NCBI GenBank assembly: GCA_949987565.1
Contig: OX465101.1
Location: 28,412,964-28,476,963 of the forward strand
Origin: Luidia sarsii
Taxonomy: Eukaryota > Echinodermata > Asteroidea > Paxillosida > Luidiidae
Direction: 5' to 3'
Length of the DNA stretch: 64,000 nucleotides
The stretch's first letter is position 1, and each line of letters begins with the position of its first letter. The notes under the pieces are model-generated. The model was not told the DNA's origin, ran no database searches, and was given only the letters and a program-made list of their open reading frames with translations. Below, in pieces: positions 12,586 through 23,700 of this stretch. Both the position numbers and the translations under genes were made by a program.

Positions 12586-13265
12586 GGAAGGGGATGAGTG
12601 TGAGGGAGGAGTGTCCGGACAATGAGATGGCAAGCTCGCTCACGTCGGTCGTCATCAGACGTCGGGTGAGGCAGACGCGGGGAGTCGGTTGTCCGGCTCC
12701 CGGGTGGGTTATTTTGCTGCGGTCGCCGTCACGTCTTCAGGGTGTCGGCACCGAAGCCTCCATCCCGCCGACATTATTGCAACGACGAGTGATCGCCCGC
12801 TAAATACGGGGGAGGAGATGTAATGCCGGGCTCCCCGCACTAGCTTCGGGCGCTGTCAAACGGTCAACAGCTCTTCGCTTTTCTTTTTTTCCTTTCTTCT
12901 TTCTTCTTCCTATTCCCGAAGAAGCAAGTCTCTACACCATCATACTACTGGCGGTTACTAAGATGTTCGTGGCTACGGGGAGGAAAAGCGATACGGTACA
13001 CATATTAAAACCCAAGAAAGGACGGAAGGACAAAAATATAAGAAAACGTGCAAGCGTGTTATTGGAACTTTCAGTGCGCTACCTACGCCCACCGACAGGA
13101 AAGGTTTTCATTTCTAGAGGGAAAAAACGCTGAAGGATTCATTGCCTATAATAGTCTTATCATTTTATTTAACGTAATGCGCATCAAAAAGACGAATAGG
13201 CCTAGGTATAGGCTTACCCGTTTTAAGGCCTTCTAATCTATTAACTGACGAGAATGAGTACGACA
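12586..13265. other. No gene recognised
   Basis: Mixed unique sequence following the GA tract. I looked here for the missing receptor exon 1 (signal peptide, CxxxCxC) and saw none. Confidence 0.4.
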
Positions 13266-13329
13266 CTCGACGTTTCGGACAGTGTGTCGGCAGACCATCC
13301 CTTGAGCACACGCTTTCCGAAACGTTGAG

Positions 13330-13612
13330 TCACCGGCCCTCCTCGGAGCCCTAGGCCTCGAAAAAGATGACTTCTGATACATCGCCGAAATCATTCTACA
13401 TTGTGATTTGCGTCATGCTAACCTTCAAGTCTTAATACTGGCTCTTCTCGGAGCCATACTCAGTCTGTAAAGAGATGACCTCCAAGGCATCATCGGAAGC
13501 ATTCTACATGATGATTTCCGTCATGCAAACCTTCAAGTCTTAACACTGGCTCTTCTCGGAGCCACACTCAATCTCGAAAGAGATCACCTCCGTGGATTAA
13601 CCGCAAGTATTC
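13330..13612. repeat. ~108-bp tandem repeat, 2.5 copies
   Basis: The units begin near CTCGGAGCC and contain AAAGAGATGACCTC, CATTCTAC, GTCATGC and AACCTTCAAGTCTTAA. A diverged relative lies just after the receptor gene at about 31448-31560. A GACGTTTCGGACAGTGT hairpin at 13266-13330 immediately precedes it. Confidence 0.8.
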
Positions 13613-14175
13613 TGCGCTGTCACTCCACTGCGTCTTCCCTCATCGGATCGAACTCTCGACACCCGCATGCGCTGCTAGTGCTGTACCCGCCAGACCCTCC
13701 CCCCTCCCCCCGTGGTGCTTACCGGCATGTCTTTCCCCTGTTCCCCCCCCCATCACCCATTTTTACTCTTCCCCCTCGACGTCCGGGACTGCTTTACCTA
13801 CAGCCTGGTCTATTCTCGGGTGCGATCAGCCCAGCCAATTCTCTCGTTTGCCGTCGAGGCTCCGCGCTGTTCTCGCCTCGCTCTTTCCTCCGGTTTTCCC
13901 CGTGTCCTCTTCACGTGCCCGCTCTAATTCGATTTCTTGTCTACGCTTCGGAGCGGGGCAATTTCTCCCTCTATAACGGGGATTTCAGGGGCCCGCCTTA
14001 GCCCTTGTCCACCCTCATTAGGGCTGGATCTTAACGAAGCGGTTTTCCTGGGATCTCTCGATAAATGATTCATGAGTTCTCTCCTCCCCCGTCCTTCCTC
14101 ATGTTCGTTCTTTCTTCAAATTAACCTTTGATGCGAACCGATTTGGTGGTTTTTTTTTTTGCGTCTGCCGGGGCG
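13613..14175. other. No gene recognised
   Basis: C/T-rich unique sequence with a short open frame of no recognisable family. Confidence 0.35.
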
Positions 14176-14556
14176 GTCTCTCTCTCTCTTTTTTCTCTCT
14201 CTCCCCCTCTCTCTCCTCTCTCTATTTCTCTCTCTCTCTTCCTTCTCTCTCTCCCTCTCTCTTCCCCTTCTCTCTCTCTCTCCCCTCTCTCTTTCTCCCC
14301 CCTCTCTCTCCTCTCTCTTTCTCTCTCTCTCTCCCTCGATCTCTCCCTCTCTCCCTCTCTCCCACTCTCTCCCCCTCTCTCCCTCTCTCTCTCTCCCCCT
14401 CTCTCTCTCTCCCTCTCTGTCTCTGTCTCTCTCTCTCGTCCTCCCTCTCCCTCCCCCTCTCTCCCTCTCTCTCCCCTCTCTCCCTCTCTCTTCCTCCCTC
14501 TCTCTCTCCCTCTCTCTTCCTCCCTCTCTCTCTCCCTCTCTCCCTGTCTTTTCCTC
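14176..14556. repeat. (TC)n tract
   Basis: 380 bp of CTCT with CCCTCT variants. Confidence 0.95.
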
Positions 14557-14939
14557 ACCGTCGGCCCAAGATATCGGTTTCCTTTACCCCTTACATGTTT
14601 CCCGTTGATGGCTTCATCTCGTCCCTGTCAGTTCCTTTCTGCTCCCTCTCTCTCTCCCTCCAGGCCAATTTCGCTCTGTCGTCATCTCGGACCGAGTCCC
14701 ACAAAGAGTCGGGACAGTCGGCTCCGCTGAGGAGAGCGTTATACACTGCAGGCAGTGTATCAACCGGCTATACCCTGCACCGCGCTCGATCCCCCCTCGC
14801 CCGCTCTTTGACAATGGCGTGTTGCGGAAATATCGTGTTGCTCCACAAACATGAGGCCTCCCTCGTATTTTTTTTTTACGATCCCCTGGATCAGGCTTCG
14901 CGCCAGTGATCCCGAAATTTGCTGCTGAAAAGTATGGTT

Positions 14940-15255
14940 GCTCTATCTGTCTGTCTGTCTATCTGTCTGTCTGTCCCTCCGTGTTTGTCTTTCTGTCTGT
15001 CTCTCCCTCTCTTCCTCTCTCTCCCTCTCTCCCTTCCTCTCTTCCTCTCTCTTTCCCTCTCTCCCTCTACCTGTCTTTCTCTCCCCCTGTCTTCCTTTCT
15101 GTCTCCCTCTCTCCCTCCCTCCCCCCCACTCTCCCTCTCTCACTATATCTCCCTCCCACCCTCTCCCCTGTCTTCCTCTCCCTCTGTCTTCCCCCCTCTC
15201 TCTCCCTCTCCGCTCTCCCTCCACCTGTTCATCTCCCTCCCTCTCTATCTATGTT
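14940..15255. repeat. (TCTG)n/(TC)n tract
   Basis: It starts with CTGT units and grades into CTCCCT-type sequence. Confidence 0.93.
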
Positions 15256-15433
15256 CGTTTGTACAGCGTTGCCTAAGAAACTCAACAGAGTTTACCTTGG
15301 GCATCCTGTTTGGAGACGCTCTGGAGTGTGGCTCTGAAAAGAGCCGTCAATCCGAGAGTCACCGACTCTTTTCAGAGCTATAATATATACAGTCTGTCTC
15401 AAAAAAGAGACGTTTCAGTGTCTTGTCTGTTTC

Positions 15434-15768
15434 TTCTCTGAGGTGATTCTCTTCTCTGAGGTGATTCTCTTCTCTGAGGTGATTCTCTTCTCTGAGGTGA
15501 TTCTCTTCTCTGAGGTGATTCTCTTCTCTGAGGTGATTCTCTTCTCTGAGGTGACTCTCTTCTCTGAGGTGATTCTCTTCTCTGAGGTGATTCTCTTCTC
15601 TGAGGTGATTCTCTTCTCTGAGGTGATTCTCTTCTCTGAGGTGATTCTCTTCTCTGAGGTGATTCTCTTCTCTGAGGTGATTCTCTTCTCTGAGGTGATT
15701 CTCTTCTCTGAGGTGATTCTCTTCTCTGAGGTGATTCTCTTCTCTGAGGTGATTCTCTTCTCTGATTC
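15434..15768. repeat. 18-bp minisatellite
   Basis: About 18 copies of GATTCTCTTCTCTGAGGT in direct tandem without spacers, nearly identical except for one C/T variant at about 15554. The period is a multiple of three, so both strands stay open. Confidence 0.97.
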
Positions 15769-16299
15769 CCTCTCTGAGGAGGCTCCGTGTTCCGTGTTCC
15801 ACGTTCACCTGTTAGGGCGTCATGATAATACCGTCATGACCGGCTCTTGCTCGACCCGTTCGCCGGTCTGTCGGCTTGGGGTTGCACGGGCCGAGGCCGG
15901 CGTGGTTTTCATTTTGGGGGGCAAGCCAGGGAAAGAGGGTTCGCGAGCCTAAGAATGAAAAATAGCCCCACAGTCTCTCCCTTTCGCGGCTGTCTGCTGT
16001 TTGCTACGGGGCTTACTGTGTTACAAGGGCAACACAATGTTAAAATTATACTAAAGTCTGGTCGTGGAGTGTGAGAGATAATGAAAGGCGTTCATCTGAG
16101 CTAGAGATGGCGGTAAAAGCCTGTCCAATTTCCCACCAAAAGTGAATCAATCTTGTCATCTTTCCAAAAAAAAAAATACGTAAAGGAGGAAGCAGTCGCT
16201 ACACAGGTATAGGCCCTATAACGTTTGGGGGTGATTAGGGAAATCTATGACATGTTGGCCTATTTTTTCCATTTGGAATCTAATAAATCTATCTGACCA

Positions 16300-16450
16300 G
16301 TTTCAAAGAGCCGCTCAAATACCAACACGGTATACACGGCTTAGACGTCTGCTGCACTATAGACAGCCGGAGTCGCGGGTTCGAATCCCGCCCGAGCTGC
16401 CCGCATTCCTTTTGGCACGGGCATGCGGGTCGTGCACTGGGCACGAAGTG
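16300..16450 (+). mobile_element. tRNA-derived SINE, family A
   Basis: Contains a degenerate A box (GGCTTAGACGTCTGC) and a perfect B box (GGGTTCGAATCCC) followed by GCCCGAGCTGCCCG. Shares these parts with the other family A copies. Confidence 0.7.
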
Positions 16451-16579
16451 TTCAATGGACGTCGAGTTGGGTATATAGCCTAGGCCCTAATCCTTCCTAG
16501 ACATGCATTCTATGCTCTACTCAAAGTCACGTTGTGTCTACGGTGCAGCGCGCTGTCTGCTCCCTATTCCGATTCGAAC

Positions 16580-16720
16580 CAATCGACTCGATGTCCAAGC
16601 GGTTTAGACGTCCAGTGCAGTCGGAGTCGCGGGTTCGAATCCCGCACGAACTGCCCGCTACACACGGTGTTGATATAATACGACGTAATGGGGGAACCCT
16701 CATTGAATTACACACTGAAA
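16580..16720 (+). mobile_element. tRNA-derived SINE, family A
   Basis: TGTCCAAGCGGTTTAGACGT, then GTCGCGGGTTCGAATCCCGC, and a tail with GGGGGAACCCTCATTGAATT shared with other copies. Confidence 0.7.
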
Positions 16721-17439
16721 GAACTCGGTTGAAAATGATTTGCTGCTCTTCAGAGTGATACATTGTGATTCACGCCGCGCAACCACGAGCCGAATCAATG
16801 TCCAACTGCATCCAACAGCGCACTATTACGGTCTGCCATGGAGTGTTTACGAAGCTGTATTAGAGACATGGTGATAAAAGAATGTCCCTCTCTAACCTAA
16901 CTCGTTAGTTCGACTTATATCTCGTACGTAGGCCTACCAGTTTATGAATAATACCCCATGTGTACGCTATTTAACTCGTACGAACGGGACATTGGTCGTT
17001 CCGAAGACATAGATGCTTTACGTACGAGTTAGGACAGAGAGGGAATCTTTGTTTTTTCCCCCATCTTTTTAAGAGTAGGTCCCTGGTTATCCAGGGCAGC
17101 GACTATTTTCATCAACTAGCCTTTTTTGCTGTTAATGTTTCAACGTCGCCATACGACGGATGCTAGGAAGGAAATCTTCCCGAGCAACCTTTTATCGGAT
17201 TAGATCCCGGCCGTCTCGAGTTGTGAAAAACATCTCGCGTCAGATTTGGACACGCTTTTGTTTGCCGGAGCGAAGCCTAATCAGTTATGACAGACATACA
17301 TACGTGCATGAGGGTGCATTTCACACCGCGACGGCAGGCAACAGAGGGCGCTATGTGGTGCGGACTGCAAGGCTGTATGGGCTTGGCTACTTCACGAATC
17401 AGGCTCGGGCTTCGACCTCTCCCCCAATCAGGCAGCTCA

Positions 17440-17620
17440 CTGAATAACATTCTCCTCAAGTGGTCAAGGGGACGTCCGGACTAGAAAGCGGGAGTCGCGA
17501 GTTCGAATCCCGCCCGAGCTGCCTGAATGTGTGCATCAGGCATCGGGCAAAGCACCGAGTATTCAGTGATTATCACGCCGAGCTAGCGTGAAGGGCAAGC
17601 CCTCATTGAAATAGCATACA
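17440..17620 (+). mobile_element. tRNA-derived SINE, family A, next to the first receptor exon found
   Basis: TCAAGTGGTCAAGGGGACGT, B-box-like GAGTTCGAATCCC, then a CATCGGGCAAAGCACCGAGT module and a GGGCAAGCCCTCATTGAAAT tail. It ends about 90 bases before the exon at 17713. Confidence 0.7.
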
Positions 17621-17712
17621 CAGGACCTTTTCTTTTCTATCATCACGACGTCCAAAGTCCCGGCAGCTATAACGATTGCCCTCTTTTTGTTTGATCTCTG
17701 CCCCTGACACAG

Positions 17713-20700
17713 GTTTCTCACGGAGACGGGTGTGAAGGAGCTGTGGCCGTCCAACTTCGCCAACTTGACCTCGTTGAAAAGCATGTGAGTGGAAAAAAAT
17801 ACACCCATAGCACCAGCCAGTGTATGCACTGGTCCCAAACACAACAGCTCCTGCACCGCGGAAGAAAACAAGAACTCTTTGGAAAATATCAAATCACTCA
17901 AACATTGGCTACCAATGAACTGCTGAGAAAAGGCGGACGCAGGCATGTCGAAAGTGCAGCTCGGGACTTATTTCCTTCGAAACAGGATCCCATGACGTTC
18001 CTTCTCGGGCCCCAATATAAATTCGTTTGGTTCCGCGCATAATATTGGTTAAACCGAAGGTGTCATCGCGCCCGGTAACAATTTGATTTGGTTCATGGCC
18101 GCGTGCGTGCGTGGTTTCATTGGGCCCGGGTGATTGGGGGGGGGGCTGGAATGGGGTGTGACTCCTGCAAGACGAAACCGCGAAATTACGACAATAATAG
18201 AACGATTGAACGAAGCGATGGTCGGTTCGAGTGCAGTACAAAACAAAATGACAAGATCGTCGAATCCTTTCAGGATAGAGTCAGCGCTGATCGACGCCAG
18301 GTGAAATCTGTAATGGCAGTAATCTAGCTGCACTATCCAGATGGGTCGAGTTTCAACATCACAACATCGCCAGTGTAATTGGTTTTAGTCAAGTATTTGG
18401 TTGTCGTTGCTCTATGAACAATGTAGGACGGCGCATACGGTTGAGCCATAGCACTGTTATACCGGGTATAGGGTTAAAGGGTAGGCCCAGTCCTTGAAAA
18501 AAAAAACCTGACAAGCTTGAGCCCCGTCACATTTGGAATCAAGGAGAACCAACCAGAATGACGAGTCTTGGAAAACCCCGTTCGAATACTTGGAATACGC
18601 TTCGAACCCGCGGTTCGAAAGATTCTTGCCCATTCCAGATGGCGTATGATTATCACCTCTCGAATGCAGCCGGTAAACAGTTATGTAGGGCCACTTAGAA
18701 TGCTGTCAGAGTATTCAGACTGCGCTCCGAGTACCAGCGAGTTTATGCAAAGCACTTTCATTCCATTCCGAAAGCATTCATTCCGTGTGACTCCGCATCT
18801 GTTGTGACTTGGGCCGTTTTCGAAATGAAGGCTTAGGCTCGCGGGCTCAGGCTTCGTCTCCGTCTGACAAAACCCGAAAATCCAGGTCGTGGTTTGTTTC
18901 CGAATTTAAAGGTTTATTGGCTTGATAGGTACCGGTACAGAGTGTTCACCTTCACCAAGAAACTGGGGCCAAACGCTTATTTTTTAGATACCTGTGATTA
19001 TCATAAGGTGTAAAATAAGTATGACCGAAGCCTAAGCATTAATTTCGAAAACGGCCAAGGTCGAAGGCCTAGGCTCTGGGCGCCTCAGGGGTCTGTTTCC
19101 CGGAGAAGATACTCCGTCTTGATAACTATAAAAGTTGGACCCAAGAATTAAACTTCCAAAAAGAACCACCTCAAGCTGGGTGTTTTTGTAGAGTAGCTAT
19201 ACCGAGCCTCAAGAAGGGCTTGCCAGACTCGACGTGTTATCACTGTATGCTCAGTGGTTTGCTCGATTGCCTGCTGAAAATAATACAGGCAGCTCGGGCT
19301 GGATTCGAACCCGCTACTCCTGCTATGTGTATAATGCAGACGTCTTAACCACTGGGCCACCGAGCTGGTCGAGGTCGTGCGGTTGGTTCAAATCCGTATA
19401 GCGGCGGCTATCGAGATCGATGTAGTGGATCCTGTTTTGGGGGATTTGTCATAGTATATTTTGATTTCATCCTTTATTTTCTTTCACTAGTACGATGAAG
19501 CACAACCCTAAGCTGAGGACCATCCAACCCGGCACGTTTCATAATATGCAGGAGGTGGGTAAGATGTAAGTATATTGATATTCAGCATCTGGAAAGCTAA
19601 TTGTCCGTAGAAACAAACGCATTCCTCATTCGCATAAAAATTGAACATTTTTGCAAATACACACCCAGAACGAGTTTAAAAAACAGGTTGATTGTTTTTA
19701 GCAACATTGCAAATAGTTCTGTAGCATGAATTGAAGTGATAAAACGTAATCGTGAGGTATTACTGACTTCCGTCTTGAAGGTTCGGAAATGATCCGCCAC
19801 ATCGTGAAACCTAAAGTAATGATTCATACCCAAAATAATCTGGGTGGTGCTACTGATGCGCTATAGACCCGTCTTCGATGACGTCACGGTTTTGTTTATC
19901 GGCCATCTTGGATTACACACATGAGCACGTCACCGCCGTTACTAAGTCAGCTGTGCATACAAACAACTCCACATGCACGCCGGCAAGTTTTGAACTCGTC
20001 GTAGTTGTACTACTAATACTGCTTTTTACTAGTATTAATTACTAGTTGTGCCATGGAGGAATCTCTTTTTAATCCTCCGTGGTTGTACCATGGATTGGAG
20101 GTACTTGTTTTGTTGAAAGATGATTAACTTTTGCGCTGTCCTTGGCTGTGGAAGCAGGGGGGGATCGTGATAGGAAATCTTGTTATCGTTTACCCGCTGT
20201 ACTGACAAGAGAAGGTGACGCAACTCGTACACTTTCGCTAAAAAGATGGACGAAATGGTTGTCGCGGGTTAATTGTGTATGGATCTATTCTAGCAATAAA
20301 GCCGAGAATGTCGAGAGAACTTTAATATTAAAGCCGACCGTGCAGCATTCGAATTCGCCATGATGACTAACGTAACGTTAAACGAGCACAAACGTGCGAG
20401 CGAAAGCGTTTGTGTGTACTCCAAGATGGCGGATCGCGCTGTTTCTAGTAGCAACGTGACGTCAGTAAGAAGGGTCTATAGGCTACTCACAGACATAAAT
20501 AAACCATAGACGGACGACAGCGGGCGCTAGACTGTAATTTCAGGACGTGTAAAAAACATGGTCAAACTTGTTCGTCACGTCACACGAACGGACGTACGTA
20601 CACGAACTCAGCGCACCGGCCCGCCATCCACGAGAAAAATGACCGCCAAATTTTGATTCGCTGTTATTTCTAATACAAGCAAATATACATCTGTAATGGA

Positions 20701-23700
20701 GTATGGAGTCATCTCTGAAAAGGGCTTTTGATCTCAATCAGCATGGTTTCATCCAAAAAATCATCTACTTTCGCCCATGGTTTCATATTATATTTTAGTC
20801 GGGCGCCGTCACCATAACAGTATCCTGACGCCGTTTCCCATTAGCGTTGTGTACGGCTGTTGGTCTATAGGGTATGTCTGCGAGGCTACTAAAATAGTAC
20901 TATCACGGGCGACTCACAAAAGTTCGCCCTCAAGTGTTTGCAACGCGTTGACCAATCACAGCGCGGAATCTGTTCACGTCTGGAAAGCGTCAACGCCCGT
21001 ATTAATGATTTCCTGTTTCAAAGAAAGAATCATTACAACAATTATTATTGTATTGTAAGAAGATTATGTGCAACCTCCGTAATGAATAATAGTAATCTAT
21101 TTCCAATCCTAAAGTCATTGGATTGAATCATTATTATCTTTGTGATTACTCTTGTAAATACAAAATAATGAGGTAAACTTTTGATACAGCAAGTATGATT
21201 TCTATGTCATTTACATTTTTTTCTGAACGACTAAATTTTCGACGAGTTTTCGTTTCTCTATAAACGAGAATATTCTATAACTGGTAGCGGGTATTTTTCT
21301 GGTAACATCATTGTCACACTCATTTATATTTCTGTCCCATGATTATTTCTTTCCCAGAGAAATCACACATTCCCCGATGCTAGAGGAAGTGGGTCCGGGA
21401 GTTTTAGGAGCGGTGCCTCATCTGGTCAGTTTGTGAGTATGGATCTTCATTTTTTGGGGGAGGAAAATTGGCGAAGAAGATGTGACTGATCCGGGATTTG
21501 AACCAGTGACCTCGCGTTTTGCGTACCAGCGCTAGGCCGCCGCGCACGAGAGCTATCTGCTGAGCAAAAATTCTCTCCAGGTCGTTATAGCTCAGCGCGT
21601 AGCTCACCGTGTGCGCTGAGCGTTTGGTGAGATTTCTGTCTCAAGAGGCCGTGAGACCAATATCTATCCTGCTTGATTTGTTATCATCCCTCGCGTGGAT
21701 GAAAACTCATCGTGTGCGGCGACCTGAGCTACATACAGAGCATTTTTTGGAAACCGGCATCACGTGAACAGAGCGTGCGCTTTCATTGGCCAGTTGTTAT
21801 TTTTTTGCTCAGCACGTAGCTCAAGTGGCCGCACATGATGAGTTTTCATCCACGAGAGGCGAAAAAAATCAAACAGGATAGATTTTGGTCTCAGGGCCTT
21901 TTGAGGCAGAAATCTCACCGAAAGTTCAACGCACACGGTGAGCTACGTGCTGAGCTAACGGCCACGAGAGACTTTTTGCTCAGCAGATAGCTCTCGTGTG
22001 CGGTGGCCTTAATAACTCTTTCCACCTGAGCTACATCTCGCCCTTACAAGGCGGTCTTCCTAAATAGTCTTTGATGGGATGGGGCTTTCCCCTCGTTGGA
22101 TTTCATTTTCACTCACGTCAACAAATCATTTTCATATCAACAAGATGAAACTTGCTCCATAATCCAAGTTTTGTATTGTACCTGTCAAATAGGAATTCAT
22201 TTGAACAATTTCAAATGTTTAATCACTACCCTCTGAAAATAAATAAACTATGCGAACATGAAATTGAATTTCAGGGTCCACTTCAAAATAAGTGAACATT
22301 TAAATCATCAGAAAAAAATGTTTGCTTAACATAGGCTATATGCCATCCATCTACCTTTGTTGGGCCATTGACACACTGTGCGTCCGGTTGAAAATGGCGT
22401 CTTACGTTTAGTTTATTGTTATTTTGTCTTTCCTTCAGATCCTTTGACAACTGTGGCCTAAGAAAAGTGCCCAATCTGGAGGAGCTCAAACCTAGCCCTG
22501 TTATGCTCAGGAATTTGTAAGTAGGCACCGCCCACACGGCCTTAGGGTTTCTAAAGATGATGAACCCATTACATCCTCCGCTTCAAACTTTGCCCACGTT
22601 TTCTTCAAGTCTCTCGTTGGCGATTCAATAGCGCAGAATTATCCGTAGCATGATATAATATGAGCGCGCAAATCATTTGAATTCTGTCAAACTTGCAGGA
22701 ACTTCAATCTGAACTATCCTCATATAGAAGGGCTTCCTGACTCAATGACTTGCTACTTCCTGCCAGTCCTACTTCTGATACGAGGCACTTTATAGAATGA
22801 AGGCTCAGGCTTGGGCTTAGGCTTCGGTTTCGTTTCTATCATCCATAATGTCACAGCCTATAAGCTTTGGACCTAAATCACAGCTCTTTCAGGGATTTTT
22901 TTCGGTGATGGGTCCACGTCCCCTGTGTGGACAGTTTGCGGTGACACCAAGTGTGAGTCCTCTCTTTTGAGAATGAGCACAGCTCCCGAGAAGAGCCGGC
23001 GACGCCAACCCAACGTTTCGGACAGTGTTTGCCCTTGACCGAGGACTGTCACGGGCAGAGCATCAGGCGGTGCCACCCACTGTCACAAACGTCATACTCC
23101 CACTCGGAAGAGATTTACTTTATATACAGGGTGTCGCCCTCAACTTTCCAACATGGCGATCCCATCGTGCCAACCTGGATCCAATGGACCTTTCCCATGC
23201 AATATGCAAATATCAAGAGCTGGCGCATGCGCTTTACTAAATTGGTGGGCAAGCGGGATGCCGACCAATCGTAGTTTTCCACGGGCGTGCGCGCGTCCCT
23301 TCGCACTAACTGTTTGGCGTGTGGTGATTGGCTATTCAGTACGTGTCTCCTGCGCGCGTATTTAGAAACCTGCACGCCACGCGCACTCGTTTTCCAACCA
23401 ATTTAGTAAAGCGCGTGCGTAAGGTCTAATTTGCATATTACATGGGAAAGGTCAATTTCATACAGCTGCTTTATAAGCGAGCAAGTTGCTTAAGCATAAA
23501 CAAAATTCAAGATTCATTGGAGCACCTTGCCAAGCCAAACTCTTGTTTCACACAAATTCCTTACCTCTCAGATCATTATTATTATATTTTTGTTTGACTT
23601 TTGCTTGGTTCGGGCAGAATCCTGTCCAACAACAGAATCTTCTCCCTGAAGCCCCACGCCTTCAGTAGCATGACCACGGAGATCTACAACCTGTGAGTAA

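Noticed and set aside
11014..12655. Open frames of more than 300 codons in the TC and GA tracts.
   Set aside because: Pure Ser/Leu or Arg/Glu low-complexity translation of simple repeats.
15434..15768. CRISPR-like regular repeat.
   Set aside because: Direct tandem units without spacers in a eukaryotic genome.
19290..19366. Functional tRNA gene on the minus strand.
   Set aside because: Acceptor-like stem and B box are present, but the anticodon arm is not formed and the sequence continues into a SINE body shared with other copies.
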